DNA of 11,238 nt from Gammaproteobacteria bacterium (lineage in GTDB: Bacteria > Pseudomonadota > Gammaproteobacteria > Methylococcales > UBA2780). Position numbers and translations under genes: made by a program. Shown piece after piece: positions 1 to 6,020 of this stretch (position 1 is its first letter; every line of letters begins with the position of its first letter). The notes under the pieces are model-generated. The model worked only from the letters and a program-made list of their open reading frames with translations. It did not search any database and was not told the DNA's origin. The DNA lies in NCBI GenBank assembly GCA_003646305.1, contig QNFJ01000054.1, positions 1 to 11,238 on the forward strand, given 5' to 3'.

Positions 1-40
1 ATCACCACAGCTCGTTATCACTACTATTTTCTAGTTTGAT

Positions 41-81
41 TTGATGCAGATCAAAAAACATTTAGGCAAACCCTTTACGAT
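41..81 (+). promoter_or_regulatory. FNR/DNR-type anaerobic promoter of the DGC protein gene
   Basis: TTGAT-GCAG-ATCAA at 41-54 is a perfect match to the FNR/ANR consensus TTGAT-N4-ATCAA. A -10-like hexamer TACGAT lies at 76-81 (4 of 6 matches to TATAAT), which predicts a start near 88-89. The dyad is then centred at about -41, the class II FNR activation position. The only gene downstream on this strand begins at 159, leaving a leader of about 70 nt. The box is seen directly; activation by an FNR/DNR protein is inferred. Confidence 0.75.
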
Positions 82-158
82 AAGGCTCCAAAATTGGGGC
101 AGAGAAGGTTGTATCGTACTTAGCTGATCCCTCGTCGATATAAATTCAACAATAATTG

Positions 159-539
159 ATGGTTATGCGGACTAAAAGTGAGTATCAAAAACTGCCACTA
201 GTGTATTCCTGTTCTGGTTGCTCTAGTGCGGCTCAAGCGGCTAACTATATTGCACTCAAGCTTGACCGTAATGGTGTGGCTGAAATGTCTTGTATTTCAG
301 GTGTGGGCGGGAACGTGCCTTCTTTGGTGAAGGTGGCTCAATCAGGGCGAGCGATTATTGCACTTGATGGTTGTGCATTGTCCTGTACGTTGCACTGTTT
401 ATCTGAACGAGGAGTGACCACTGAGCATCATTTTTTATTGCAAGATCATGGCATTAAGAAACAATACCATGCCGACTTTGATAGGGTGAAGGCGGACCAA
501 GTAGCATTAGAGGTGACTAATAGGTTGCATCAACTATAA
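159..539 (+). CDS. DGC-domain putative zinc-binding protein
   Basis: Small cytoplasmic protein of 126 residues with no signal peptide or membrane segment. The cysteine pattern identifies the DGC family (putative zinc-binding, PF08859): Cys18 and Cys21 in SCSGCSS, Cys45 in MSCISGVGG, the family-naming Asp-Gly-Cys at 70-72, then Cys76 and Cys80. The SCSGC and GVGG pieces are typical of the family, whose function is not established; the cysteines probably bind a metal. The start is uncertain: ATG at 159 is used, TTG at 156 and ATG at 165 are alternatives, and none has a good Shine-Dalgarno. It is a single-gene unit under an FNR/DNR-type promoter, so it is probably made when oxygen is low. The next gene is convergent (fdxA). 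Family assignment is fairly sure; function is unknown. Confidence 0.8.
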   Translation: MVMRTKSEYQKLPLVYSCSGCSSAAQAANYIALKLDRNGVAEMSCISGVGGNVPSLVKVAQSGRAIIALDGCALSCTLHCLSERGVTTEHHFLLQDHGIKKQYHADFDRVKADQVALEVTNRLHQL

Positions 540-713
540 TTTTTTGGCTTGGGGTACGCTTGAAGTTATTTCGTGAGTCTATAAAGAGGTATTAACCGTT
601 GTTTTGCAATATAAGAAGAGTGTTGATGTTGAAACATAAATGGGCACTGAAAGAAGCCAGTCGAATGTAATCAAGTTTGAGTTATTGATTTGTACGGACC
701 GAATTCTTGACAT
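540..713. other. Intergenic stretch between convergent genes
   Basis: About 170 bp between the end of the DGC gene and the fdxA terminator. I see no convincing gene, hairpin or repeat. A 14-codon frame at 626-670 has no ribosome-binding site or recognisable motif and is not called. Confidence 0.4.
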
Positions 714-752
714 AAAAAAGCCGCTCATCCTTAAATGGAGAGAGCGGCTTTT
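714..752 (-). terminator. Rho-independent terminator of fdxA
   Basis: An 11-bp perfect inverted repeat, AAAAGCCGCTC at 716-726 and GAGCGGCTTTT at 742-752, with a 15-nt loop. Read on the minus strand, the GC-rich stem (GAGCGGC core) ends in a run of six T. It starts 16 nt past the fdxA stop codon. The flanking A and T runs may let it also end transcription from the DGC gene on the other strand. Confidence 0.85.
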
Positions 753-767
753 AAGAAAGGCTTCTGG

Positions 768-1091
768 TTACTCTTCGATAAGCTCAGTTTTGCCCTCTTT
801 ACCATTCCATTCGTCAGCATCTTCTGGTGGATCTGCCACTTCTGTAATGACCGGCCATTTCTCGGTAAGACGGGCATTGATCTCAATAAATTTTTCCTGA
901 CCTTCTGGTAGCTCATCTTCAGAGAAAATAGCCTCTGCAGGGCATTCAGGCTCACACAAAGTGCAGTCGATACACTCTTCTGGATCGATAACCAGAAAGT
1001 TAGGCCCTTCGTGAAAGCAGTCCACAGGGCAGACATCAACGCAATCGGTATATTTACACTTAATACAGTTTTCTGTAACGACAAAGGTCAT
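768..1091 (-). CDS. fdxA: 7Fe ferredoxin, FdI type ([3Fe-4S][4Fe-4S])
   Basis: A 107-residue soluble low-potential electron carrier, the same length as Azotobacter vinelandii FdI and closely similar to it throughout. The N-terminal motif has Cys9, Cys12, Cys17, Cys21-Pro and Cys25; the second motif has Cys40, Cys43, Cys46 and Cys50-Pro. By homology Cys9, Cys17 and Cys50 hold the [3Fe-4S] cluster, and Cys21, Cys40, Cys43 and Cys46 the [4Fe-4S] cluster. The acidic C-terminal extension after residue 52 is typical of this group. The gene lies 102 bp downstream of the transporter gene on the same strand but has its own extended -10 promoter and terminator, so it can be transcribed alone. Electron partners are unknown; in relatives an NADPH-ferredoxin reductase is a common partner. 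Confidence 0.93.
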   Translation of the reverse strand: MTFVVTENCIKCKYTDCVDVCPVDCFHEGPNFLVIDPEECIDCTLCEPECPAEAIFSEDELPEGQEKFIEINARLTEKWPVITEVADPPEDADEWNGKEGKTELIEE

Positions 1092-1125
1092 TTTAGTTCT
1101 CGTAGATTACTCAAAAATTTGGAGG

Positions 1126-1134
1126 ATTATATCA
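1126..1134 (-). promoter_or_regulatory. Extended -10 promoter of fdxA
   Basis: On the minus strand, TG-A-TATAAT (1134 to 1126) is a perfect extended -10 element. No strong -35 is needed or seen; the hexamer at 17-bp spacing is TTCCGA. The predicted start, near 1119, leaves a leader of about 28 nt before the fdxA ATG at 1091. Confidence 0.6.
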
Positions 1135-1193
1135 ATAGCTGATCGCTCTCGGAAGCAGAACTACTCCTTCAGCGATAGATGTGCCATATCACA

Positions 1194-1982
1194 CTAGAAG
1201 GCAAAGCGAATTCCCATTGCGACCAGAATCGTGGCGACAATTGGGCGAAGGAATTGCTCAGGGAGTTTTTGTCCTAAATGGCTGCCGAGGTAAATAGCGG
1301 GTAAAGAGCCGATTAACAGGCCTCCCAGGAGTTCCAGATCAACAGAGCCAAAATGGAAGTGGCCCAACCCAGCGATTGCGGTAAGCGGGACAGCGTGGGC
1401 AATATCAGTCCCGACAATATTGATGGCGGGCTTTCGTGGATAGAGGAAGAATAGTATCGCAGCGCCGATTGCCCCGGCTCCTACCGAAGAAATAGTCACC
1501 AGAATGCCGAGGATAAAGCCGGTTAAAGTGGTCGCAAAGGGGCGGAAATTGATCAGTCGTTGACGCCAGTGCGCCTTCTCACTGAGTGAGCTGTGCAGAA
1601 AAGCTAAAAGCCTCTTGTGCATGATAACGACAACGGAGGTGAGTATCAGCATGATACTGAGCGTTGTGGTCATCAATTTCTCGTAATCAAAGCCACTCTC
1701 GCGGAGCTGGTCGAGAAAGAAGATTGTGATAATCGAAGCGGGAATACTCCCCGCCGCTAGCCGCTTAACAACCGCCCAATCGATGGTTTTTTGGCGATGA
1801 TGCGCAGCAATTCCACCACACTTAGTGATGGCGGCATAGAGCAGGTCGGTACCGACTGCAATGGCAGGATTGATTGAAAAGCCGAGAACAAGAATGGGCG
1901 TCATTAATGACCCTCCACCGACGCCTGTTAGGCCGATGGTGAAGCCAACTACGGCACCAGCAAGTATATGAAAAAGATCCAT
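1194..1982 (-). CDS. TauE/SafE (TSUP) family membrane transporter
   Basis: Polytopic inner-membrane protein of 262 residues, normal for the TSUP family (PF01925), which moves sulfonates, sulfite, thiosulfate or other small anions. Hydrophobic segments fill roughly residues 4-50, 68-92, 102-122, 148-181, 195-211 and 216-260, consistent with about eight helices in two pseudo-symmetric halves. The glycine-rich signature GLTGVGGGSLMTP is at 17-29, with a counterpart ISSVGAGAIG at 164-173. The repeat is also visible as VGTDLLYA (43-50) and VGTDIAHA (190-197). ATG at 1982 is preferred over the adjacent TTG at 1985. Divergent transcription from cysB suggests a role with an oxidised sulfur compound, but the substrate cannot be read from the sequence. 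Confidence 0.85.
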   Translation of the reverse strand: MDLFHILAGAVVGFTIGLTGVGGGSLMTPILVLGFSINPAIAVGTDLLYAAITKCGGIAAHHRQKTIDWAVVKRLAAGSIPASIITIFFLDQLRESGFDYEKLMTTTLSIMLILTSVVVIMHKRLLAFLHSSLSEKAHWRQRLINFRPFATTLTGFILGILVTISSVGAGAIGAAILFFLYPRKPAINIVGTDIAHAVPLTAIAGLGHFHFGSVDLELLGGLLIGSLPAIYLGSHLGQKLPEQFLRPIVATILVAMGIRFAF

Positions 1983-2019
1983 CAATTAATCTTAAAAAGA
2001 GGGGGTGATTCAAATGAGG

Positions 2020-2047
2020 TTGCAATATACCTTGAGCTGCATATAAT
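2020..2047 (+). promoter_or_regulatory. Sigma-70-type promoter for cysB
   Basis: TTGCAA at 2020-2025 (4 of 6 matches to TTGACA), a 16-bp spacer, then a perfect TATAAT at 2042-2047. The predicted start near 2054 gives a leader of about 33 nt to the cysB ATG. The divergent promoter for the transporter must lie in the same about 100-bp gap, where no clear -35/-10 pair was resolved on the minus strand. Confidence 0.5.
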
Positions 2048-2086
2048 TAAAAGGCATATTTCTCTATAAATCTAGATCAAAAAGTT

Positions 2087-3061
2087 ATGAAGCTGCAGCA
2101 ACTTCGTTATATATGGGAAGTCTCAAAACACAATCTAAATGTCTCGGCGACGGCCGACAGTCTGTACACCTCTCAGCCGGGAATTAGTAAGCAGATTCGA
2201 TTGCTTGAAGACGAGCTGGGGATTCCTGTTTTTGCCAGAAATGGAAAGCATCTTACCGAGATGACGCCGGGTGGGAAAATTATCGTCGAGATAGCTGGTG
2301 AGATTTTGGCGAAGGTCGAGAATATAAAAAGTGTGGCGAGCGAATACCGGGACGATCAGCGTGGTAGTTTGACGATAGCGACCACCCACACGCAGGCGCG
2401 TTATGCGCTTCCTAGAGTAGTGGCCGAGTTTATGAGGCGCTATCCAGAGGTTAAATTAAACCTCCATCAGGGTACGCCAACACAAATATCAGAAATGGCA
2501 TCACGTGGCACAGTCGATTTAGCGATTGCGACTGAAGCGCTGGAGCTCTTTGATAACCTCGTGACATTTCCCTGTTATGAATGGAATCGTTGCATTCTTG
2601 TTCCCCGGGGGCATCCCTTAACAGAGTTGGCCAAAGTCTCTTTAGAGGCGCTGGCTACCTATCCCATTGTGACTTATGTTTTTGGTTTTACAGGACGCTC
2701 AAAATTGGACGAGGCATTCAATGCGCAAAATCTGGAGCCACAGGTTGTCTTTACAGCGGTAGATGCCGATGTGATTAAAACCTATGTAAAGCTGGGGTTA
2801 GGAGTAGGGATTATCGCGAAAATGGCTTATGACCCGGAAGTGGATAAAGATCTTATAGCACTGGATGCTAGCCACCTTTTTGGCAGCAGTGTGACAAAAA
2901 TTGCGATTAGAAAAGATAGTTTTGTCAGGCGTTATATCTATGATTTTATTGAGTTGTTTGCCCCGCATTTGGAGCAATCACTGGTTGAAAAGGCAAAATC
3001 AATGCGTGATAAATCTGATATTGAAGCGTTGTTCGAAGGGATTGATTTACCAACTCATTGA
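2087..3061 (+). CDS. cysB: LysR-type regulator CysB, activator of cysteine biosynthesis
   Basis: A 324-residue protein, the same length as E. coli CysB and alignable to it end to end. In enteric bacteria CysB activates sulfate uptake and reduction genes with N-acetylserine (or O-acetylserine) as inducer, and sulfide or thiosulfate opposing it. Residues 1-60 form the winged helix-turn-helix; the recognition helix is around LYTSQPGISKQIRLLEDELG (26-45). The effector domain holds Thr100, Thr102 and Gln103 in THTQARYALP, the residues known to bind anion in Klebsiella CysB, and a conserved FGFTGRS loop. ATG at 2087 gives the canonical MKLQQLRYI start, though no strong Shine-Dalgarno is seen. cysH, a typical target, lies about 5 kb away in this window. 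Identification is secure. Confidence 0.96.
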   Translation: MKLQQLRYIWEVSKHNLNVSATADSLYTSQPGISKQIRLLEDELGIPVFARNGKHLTEMTPGGKIIVEIAGEILAKVENIKSVASEYRDDQRGSLTIATTHTQARYALPRVVAEFMRRYPEVKLNLHQGTPTQISEMASRGTVDLAIATEALELFDNLVTFPCYEWNRCILVPRGHPLTELAKVSLEALATYPIVTYVFGFTGRSKLDEAFNAQNLEPQVVFTAVDADVIKTYVKLGLGVGIIAKMAYDPEVDKDLIALDASHLFGSSVTKIAIRKDSFVRRYIYDFIELFAPHLEQSLVEKAKSMRDKSDIEALFEGIDLPTH

Positions 3062-3109
3062 AGTTTAAATGAGATAAAACAGCGATAATAGTATTCATTC
3101 CTCGCACTA

Positions 3110-3123
3110 TCCGGGTTGCCGGA
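3110..3123 (+). terminator. Weak hairpin after cysB, possible terminator
   Basis: TCCGG at 3110-3114 and CCGGA at 3119-3123 form a 5-bp GC-rich stem with a GTTG loop, 48 nt after the cysB stop. The following CTTTCAATAAAAT is only weakly T-rich, so termination here is possible but not convincing. Confidence 0.25.
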
Positions 3124-3282
3124 CTTTCAATAAAATAACCGCAAAGGCTAAATTCTGCATGGATTCCTGCCGCTGACCCGATCGTTACTCTTTACTCAAA
3201 ACAGAGCGATCCCCGACATTACCCTCGAAAACTTGGTGTCTGTATCAAAGCTAGGTGGAATTTAAACGTCAATTTAGTTTGC

Positions 3283-3312
3283 GCCATAAATGGGAAGAGA
3301 TCACTTTATGGC
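3283..3312. repeat. 8-bp perfect inverted repeat
   Basis: GCCATAAA (3283-3290) and TTTATGGC (3305-3312) are perfect inverted copies separated by 14 nt. They could be a regulator site, a hairpin in RNA or an insertion-element relic. The right arm overlaps the ATG of the small frame at 3308. No function is assigned. Confidence 0.45.
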
Positions 3313-3406
3313 TGGTTTATTTTGGCTTGATGACAACTGCCAACGCGATACCATTTTTTGCGCATGATTGAGGTGAGTAATTGATTAAGAGTTTATGCTG
3401 CTTGGC

Positions 3407-3448
3407 TTGATTCAAGTCAAGATAATCATCATCAGCTAGCCGTACAAT
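3407..3448 (+). promoter_or_regulatory. FNR/DNR-type promoter of nirS
   Basis: TTGAT-TCAA-GTCAA at 3407-3420 matches the FNR/DNR consensus with one departure (G for A at the start of the right half), a common variant in denitrification promoters. TACAAT at 3443-3448 (5 of 6 matches) supplies the -10. With a start at 3455 the dyad is centred exactly at -41.5, the class II activator position. The leader would be 43 nt. NO-sensing DNR/NnrR or FNR is the expected activator for nirS; which of them acts here is inferred. Confidence 0.8.
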
Positions 3449-3497
3449 TTCGCCGTCTACCTGAGTTGTAGATATCGTAAATCTAACGGAGAGAGAA

Positions 3498-5210
3498 ATG
3501 GATACCCGAAAAGTAATCGGAACGGCGTTGGCTGTGGCTGCTTTAACAGCCAGCAGTGGCGTGCTTTATGCAAAATCAGGCTCGCATACAGAATCTCGCT
3601 ATGAAGGAGGTCCCAGTGGTATGGATGCGGCTGTCGCGAAAAACATCATTACCTCTGATGGGCCTAAAATGACTGAAGCCGAGTTTAATCTTGGCAAGAA
3701 GATATTCTTTGAACGCTGCGCGGGTTGTCATGGTGTATTGCGAAAAGGGGCCACAGGCAAACCTCTTACAACGGAGATTACTCGTCAGCGTGGTCACGAG
3801 GCGTTAAAGGCGTTTATTACTTATGGCTCACCAACGGGTATGCCGAACTGGGGGACTTCAGGTGATCTCAGTAAAGAAGAGATCGATATTATGGCGCGTT
3901 ACCTTCAGCATGAACCGCCGATGCCTCCAGAATGGGGCATGAAAGAGATGAAAGAGAGCTGGCAGGTGTTGATTCCTGTTAAAGACCGCCCGAAGAAAAA
4001 ATTAAATAATTATAATATCGCCAATATTTTCTCTGTAACCCTGCGTGATGCAGGTCAAATTGCATTAATTGATGGTGATTCAAAAGAAATTATTAACATC
4101 ATCGATACTGGCTATGCGGTTCATATCTCTCGCATGTCATCCTCTGGCCGTTATTTATATGTTATTGGCCGGGATGCCAAAATTAACCTGATCGATCTCT
4201 GGATGAAGGAGCCAGACAATGTTGCAACGATTAAGGTTGGTCTGGAGGCTCGTTCAGTAGAAACTTCTAAGTACAAAGGCTATGAAGATAGGTACGCCAT
4301 TGCCGGTTCTTACTGGCCCCCACAATATACGATCATGGATGGTTTCACTCTGGAGCCAAAAAAGATTGTTTCCACTCGAGGTATGACGGTTGATACGAAT
4401 GAGTACCACCCTGAGCCACGTGTTGCCGCTATTCTGGCATCGCATGAACATCCAGAATTTATCGTCAACGTAAAGGAGACGGGAAAAATTCTTCTGGTTA
4501 ACTACGAAGATCTGGACAATCTTTCTGTGACCACTATTCCTGCGGCTCGGTTCCTGCATGATGGTGGCTGGGACAGTACGCACCGTTATTTTTTAACTGC
4601 GGCCAATAAGTCAAACAAGATTGCGGTGATCGATTCAAAGGAACGCAAGCTGGAAGCGTTGATTGATGTGACTGAAATCCCTCACCCTGGTCGTGGTGCT
4701 AACTTTATTCATCCAAAATTTGGTCCCGTCTGGGCAACCAGTGCACTGGGGAATGACAATATCACTCTGATTGGTACTGACCCTAAAAAGCATAAAAAGC
4801 AGGCTTGGAAAGTAGTTGAAATTCTGCATGGAATGGGTGGTGGATCGTTATTTATCAAAACGCATCCGAAATCGACTAATCTATGGGTCGATGCACCTTT
4901 AAATCCATCTACAGATTTCAGCCAGTCAATTGCAGTCTTTGATATCAAGCACCTAGATAAGGGCTTTGAAATATTGCCGATTGCCAAGTGGGCTAATTTA
5001 GGTAAAGGGGTAAAACGTGTTGTTCAGCCTGAATACAATAAAGCGGGTGATGAAGTCTGGTTCTCTGTTTGGAACGGAAAAACAGAAGAGTCTGCGTTGG
5101 TTATAGTTGATGACAAAACGAGAAAATTGAAAAAAGTCATCAAAGATAAACGGTTGGTTACGCCGACAGGTAAGTTTAACGTTCACAATACAGTTTACGA
5201 CGTTTACTAA
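3498..5210 (+). CDS. nirS: Cytochrome cd1 nitrite reductase (NO-forming), NirS
   Basis: Periplasmic respiratory enzyme reducing nitrite to nitric oxide in denitrification. The 570-residue precursor is of family length. Residues 1-25 are a Sec signal peptide ending LYA. The N-terminal cytochrome c domain has CAGCH at 74-78 (heme c) and Met115 in SPTGMPNWG as the likely sixth ligand. From about residue 150 to the end lies the eight-bladed beta-propeller that binds heme d1: His209 in TGYAVHISR is the proximal ligand, and His316 (ILASHEHPEF) and His354 (FLHDGG) are the likely active-site pair. The C terminus, TPTGKFNVHNTVYDVY, is highly conserved. GGAGAGAG at 3488-3495 is a clear ribosome-binding site for ATG 3498. 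No cytochrome partner or heme d1 genes adjoin it, so those functions must be encoded elsewhere. No disruption is seen. Confidence 0.97.
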   Translation: MDTRKVIGTALAVAALTASSGVLYAKSGSHTESRYEGGPSGMDAAVAKNIITSDGPKMTEAEFNLGKKIFFERCAGCHGVLRKGATGKPLTTEITRQRGHEALKAFITYGSPTGMPNWGTSGDLSKEEIDIMARYLQHEPPMPPEWGMKEMKESWQVLIPVKDRPKKKLNNYNIANIFSVTLRDAGQIALIDGDSKEIINIIDTGYAVHISRMSSSGRYLYVIGRDAKINLIDLWMKEPDNVATIKVGLEARSVETSKYKGYEDRYAIAGSYWPPQYTIMDGFTLEPKKIVSTRGMTVDTNEYHPEPRVAAILASHEHPEFIVNVKETGKILLVNYEDLDNLSVTTIPAARFLHDGGWDSTHRYFLTAANKSNKIAVIDSKERKLEALIDVTEIPHPGRGANFIHPKFGPVWATSALGNDNITLIGTDPKKHKKQAWKVVEILHGMGGGSLFIKTHPKSTNLWVDAPLNPSTDFSQSIAVFDIKHLDKGFEILPIAKWANLGKGVKRVVQPEYNKAGDEVWFSVWNGKTEESALVIVDDKTRKLKKVIKDKRLVTPTGKFNVHNTVYDVY

Positions 5211-5226
5211 CGTTTCTGATCTAACC

Positions 5227-5266
5227 AAAAACCTGCGGATTGCCTGTGGCATCCGCAGGTTTTTTT
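5227..5266 (+). terminator. Rho-independent terminator of nirS
   Basis: A perfect 10-bp stem, ACCTGCGGAT (5231-5240) and ATCCGCAGGT (5251-5260), with a 10-nt loop. It is extended by an upstream A run and followed by six further T (5261-5266). It begins 16 nt after the nirS stop. It is the strongest terminator in the window and makes nirS a monocistronic unit. The flanking A run may also stop leftward transcription from the transposase gene. Confidence 0.92.
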
Positions 5267-5282
5267 ATGCTGACACAGGACA

Positions 5283-5301
5283 AAAGGGGACGCTACCCTT
5301 T
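5283..5301 (+). repeat. Left REP copy of the RAYT unit
   Basis: AAAGGGGACGCTACCCTTT is itself a small palindrome (AAAGGG, 7-nt loop GACGCTA, CCCTTT). An exact inverted copy is at 5993-6011 on the other side of the transposase gene. It overlaps the transposase stop codon (TAA at 5302-5300 on the minus strand). Confidence 0.85.
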
Positions 5302-5965
5302 ATTTGGATGGTCGACCTTGAGGCTTATACCGTAAAGACCTTTTGGCTACAATCTCAAGTTGATCAATGAAATTATCACTCCCACATGGCAGTCCTTTTT
5401 CTATGTTTCGTTGAATAATATTTGTTACATCGCTATTTTCAACTAAGGACAACCATTCAGCCCATTTGTCCTGAGAAACTCCATTTAATGAGATGGGTAA
5501 TTTTGCAAGCAGGGAGCTTGTTCTCATTCCACAATGTGCAGCCGCACTTGACCATTGATAATCTTCTGATTTTGTTGTCATTCCAGCCTGAACAGGATTT
5601 CTTTCCACATAACGGATAGTTGACCATGTGTAAGGCTCATCTAGTGGTGAAGAAAAAAAGCGACCTTGCCATAAATGACCTTTCCACCCTTTTACTTTAT
5701 TAATATGCTGAGAATATCGCATATGGAGGGGTTTCAAGACCTGCTGCAATCCATCTTTAGAGTGAGGTGTTAAAACAAGGTGCACATGGTTTGTCATCAA
5801 ACAGTAGGCGAGAATAGATACATTATATTTTTCACAATAAAATTTGAGCCACTCCAAATAGATAAGGCGGTCTTCATCAGTGAAAAATACATCCTCACGT
5901 CGATTGCCGCGTTGAGTAATATGGTGAGGAATATCGGTAAATACAGTGCGAGCAAGTCTGGGCAT
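5300..5965 (-). CDS. REP-associated tyrosine transposase (RAYT, Y1/HUH family)
   Basis: A 221-residue single-strand DNA transposase of the IS200-like Y1 superfamily. The N terminus, MPRLARTVFTDIPHHITQRGNR, is a classic RAYT opening (PHHITQRGNRR). The metal-binding HUH motif is His60-Val-His62 in MTNHVHLVL. GHLWQGRFFSSPLD (97-110) and IRYVERNPVQAG (117-128) are conserved RAYT blocks, and Tyr119 in RYVERNP is the probable nucleophile by position relative to E. coli TnpA-REP. Such proteins cut and join REP hairpins; perfect 19-bp REP copies flank the gene. The frame is intact, and length is normal to slightly long, with a C-terminal extension after residue 140. It has no obvious promoter and may be expressed by read-through from the receptor gene. 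Confidence 0.93.
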   Translation of the reverse strand: MPRLARTVFTDIPHHITQRGNRREDVFFTDEDRLIYLEWLKFYCEKYNVSILAYCLMTNHVHLVLTPHSKDGLQQVLKPLHMRYSQHINKVKGWKGHLWQGRFFSSPLDEPYTWSTIRYVERNPVQAGMTTKSEDYQWSSAAAHCGMRTSSLLAKLPISLNGVSQDKWAEWLSLVENSDVTNIIQRNIEKGLPCGSDNFIDQLEIVAKRSLRYKPQGRPSK

Positions 5966-5992
5966 GGGTGGAGTGTATGATAACTTACAAAC

Positions 5993-6011
5993 AAAGGGTA
6001 GCGTCCCCTTT
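5993..6011 (-). repeat. Right REP copy of the RAYT unit
   Basis: Exact reverse complement of the left copy, 19 of 19 bases. Read on the minus strand it forms the AAAGGG/CCCTTT hairpin followed by TTTGTTTG, just 9 nt past the receptor stop codon, so it could weakly terminate or protect the receptor transcript. No other terminator is seen there. Confidence 0.85.
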
Positions 6012-6020
6012 AACTATAGA

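Larger units (their letters stand above)
3062..3406. other. Long intergenic region between cysB and the nirS promoter
   Basis: This 345-bp stretch has no supported gene. It holds a short GC hairpin just after cysB (3110-3123), an 8-bp perfect inverted repeat (3283-3312), and a 19-codon frame at 3308-3367 whose LFWLDD start resembles the N terminus of some IS5-family transposases. The rest shows nothing recognisable. It may be a scar of old insertions. Confidence 0.4.
5283..6011 (-). mobile_element. REP/RAYT mobile unit (REPtron-like), 729 bp
   Basis: One Y1-type transposase gene bounded by two perfectly matching 19-bp REP hairpins in inverted orientation. This is the arrangement of RAYT genes with their cognate REP pair. 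The unit sits neatly between the nirS terminator and the last bases of the receptor gene; its right end is 9 bp from the receptor stop. No target-site duplication is seen, as expected for HUH single-strand transposition. The perfect match of the two ends and the intact reading frame suggest recent activity or selection. The exact boundaries are inferred from the repeats. Confidence 0.8.

Noticed and set aside
626..670. 14-codon frame between the DGC gene and fdxA
   Set aside because: It is too short, has no Shine-Dalgarno and shows no recognisable similarity.
640..900. Open frame on the plus strand across the fdxA terminator and C-terminal codons
   Set aside because: It is antisense to a certain gene and terminator, has no ribosome-binding site and shows no family features.
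3105..3180. Fragments resembling a cyclic-di-GMP (GEMM) riboswitch: CCGGGTTGCCGG and CGCAAAGG
   Set aside because: The two pieces are in the wrong order for the GEMM fold, and the conserved 5' parts are missing.
3421..3436. Fur-box-like GATAATCATCATC in the nirS promoter
   Set aside because: It covers only part of the 19-bp Fur consensus, and iron control of nirS is not otherwise suggested.
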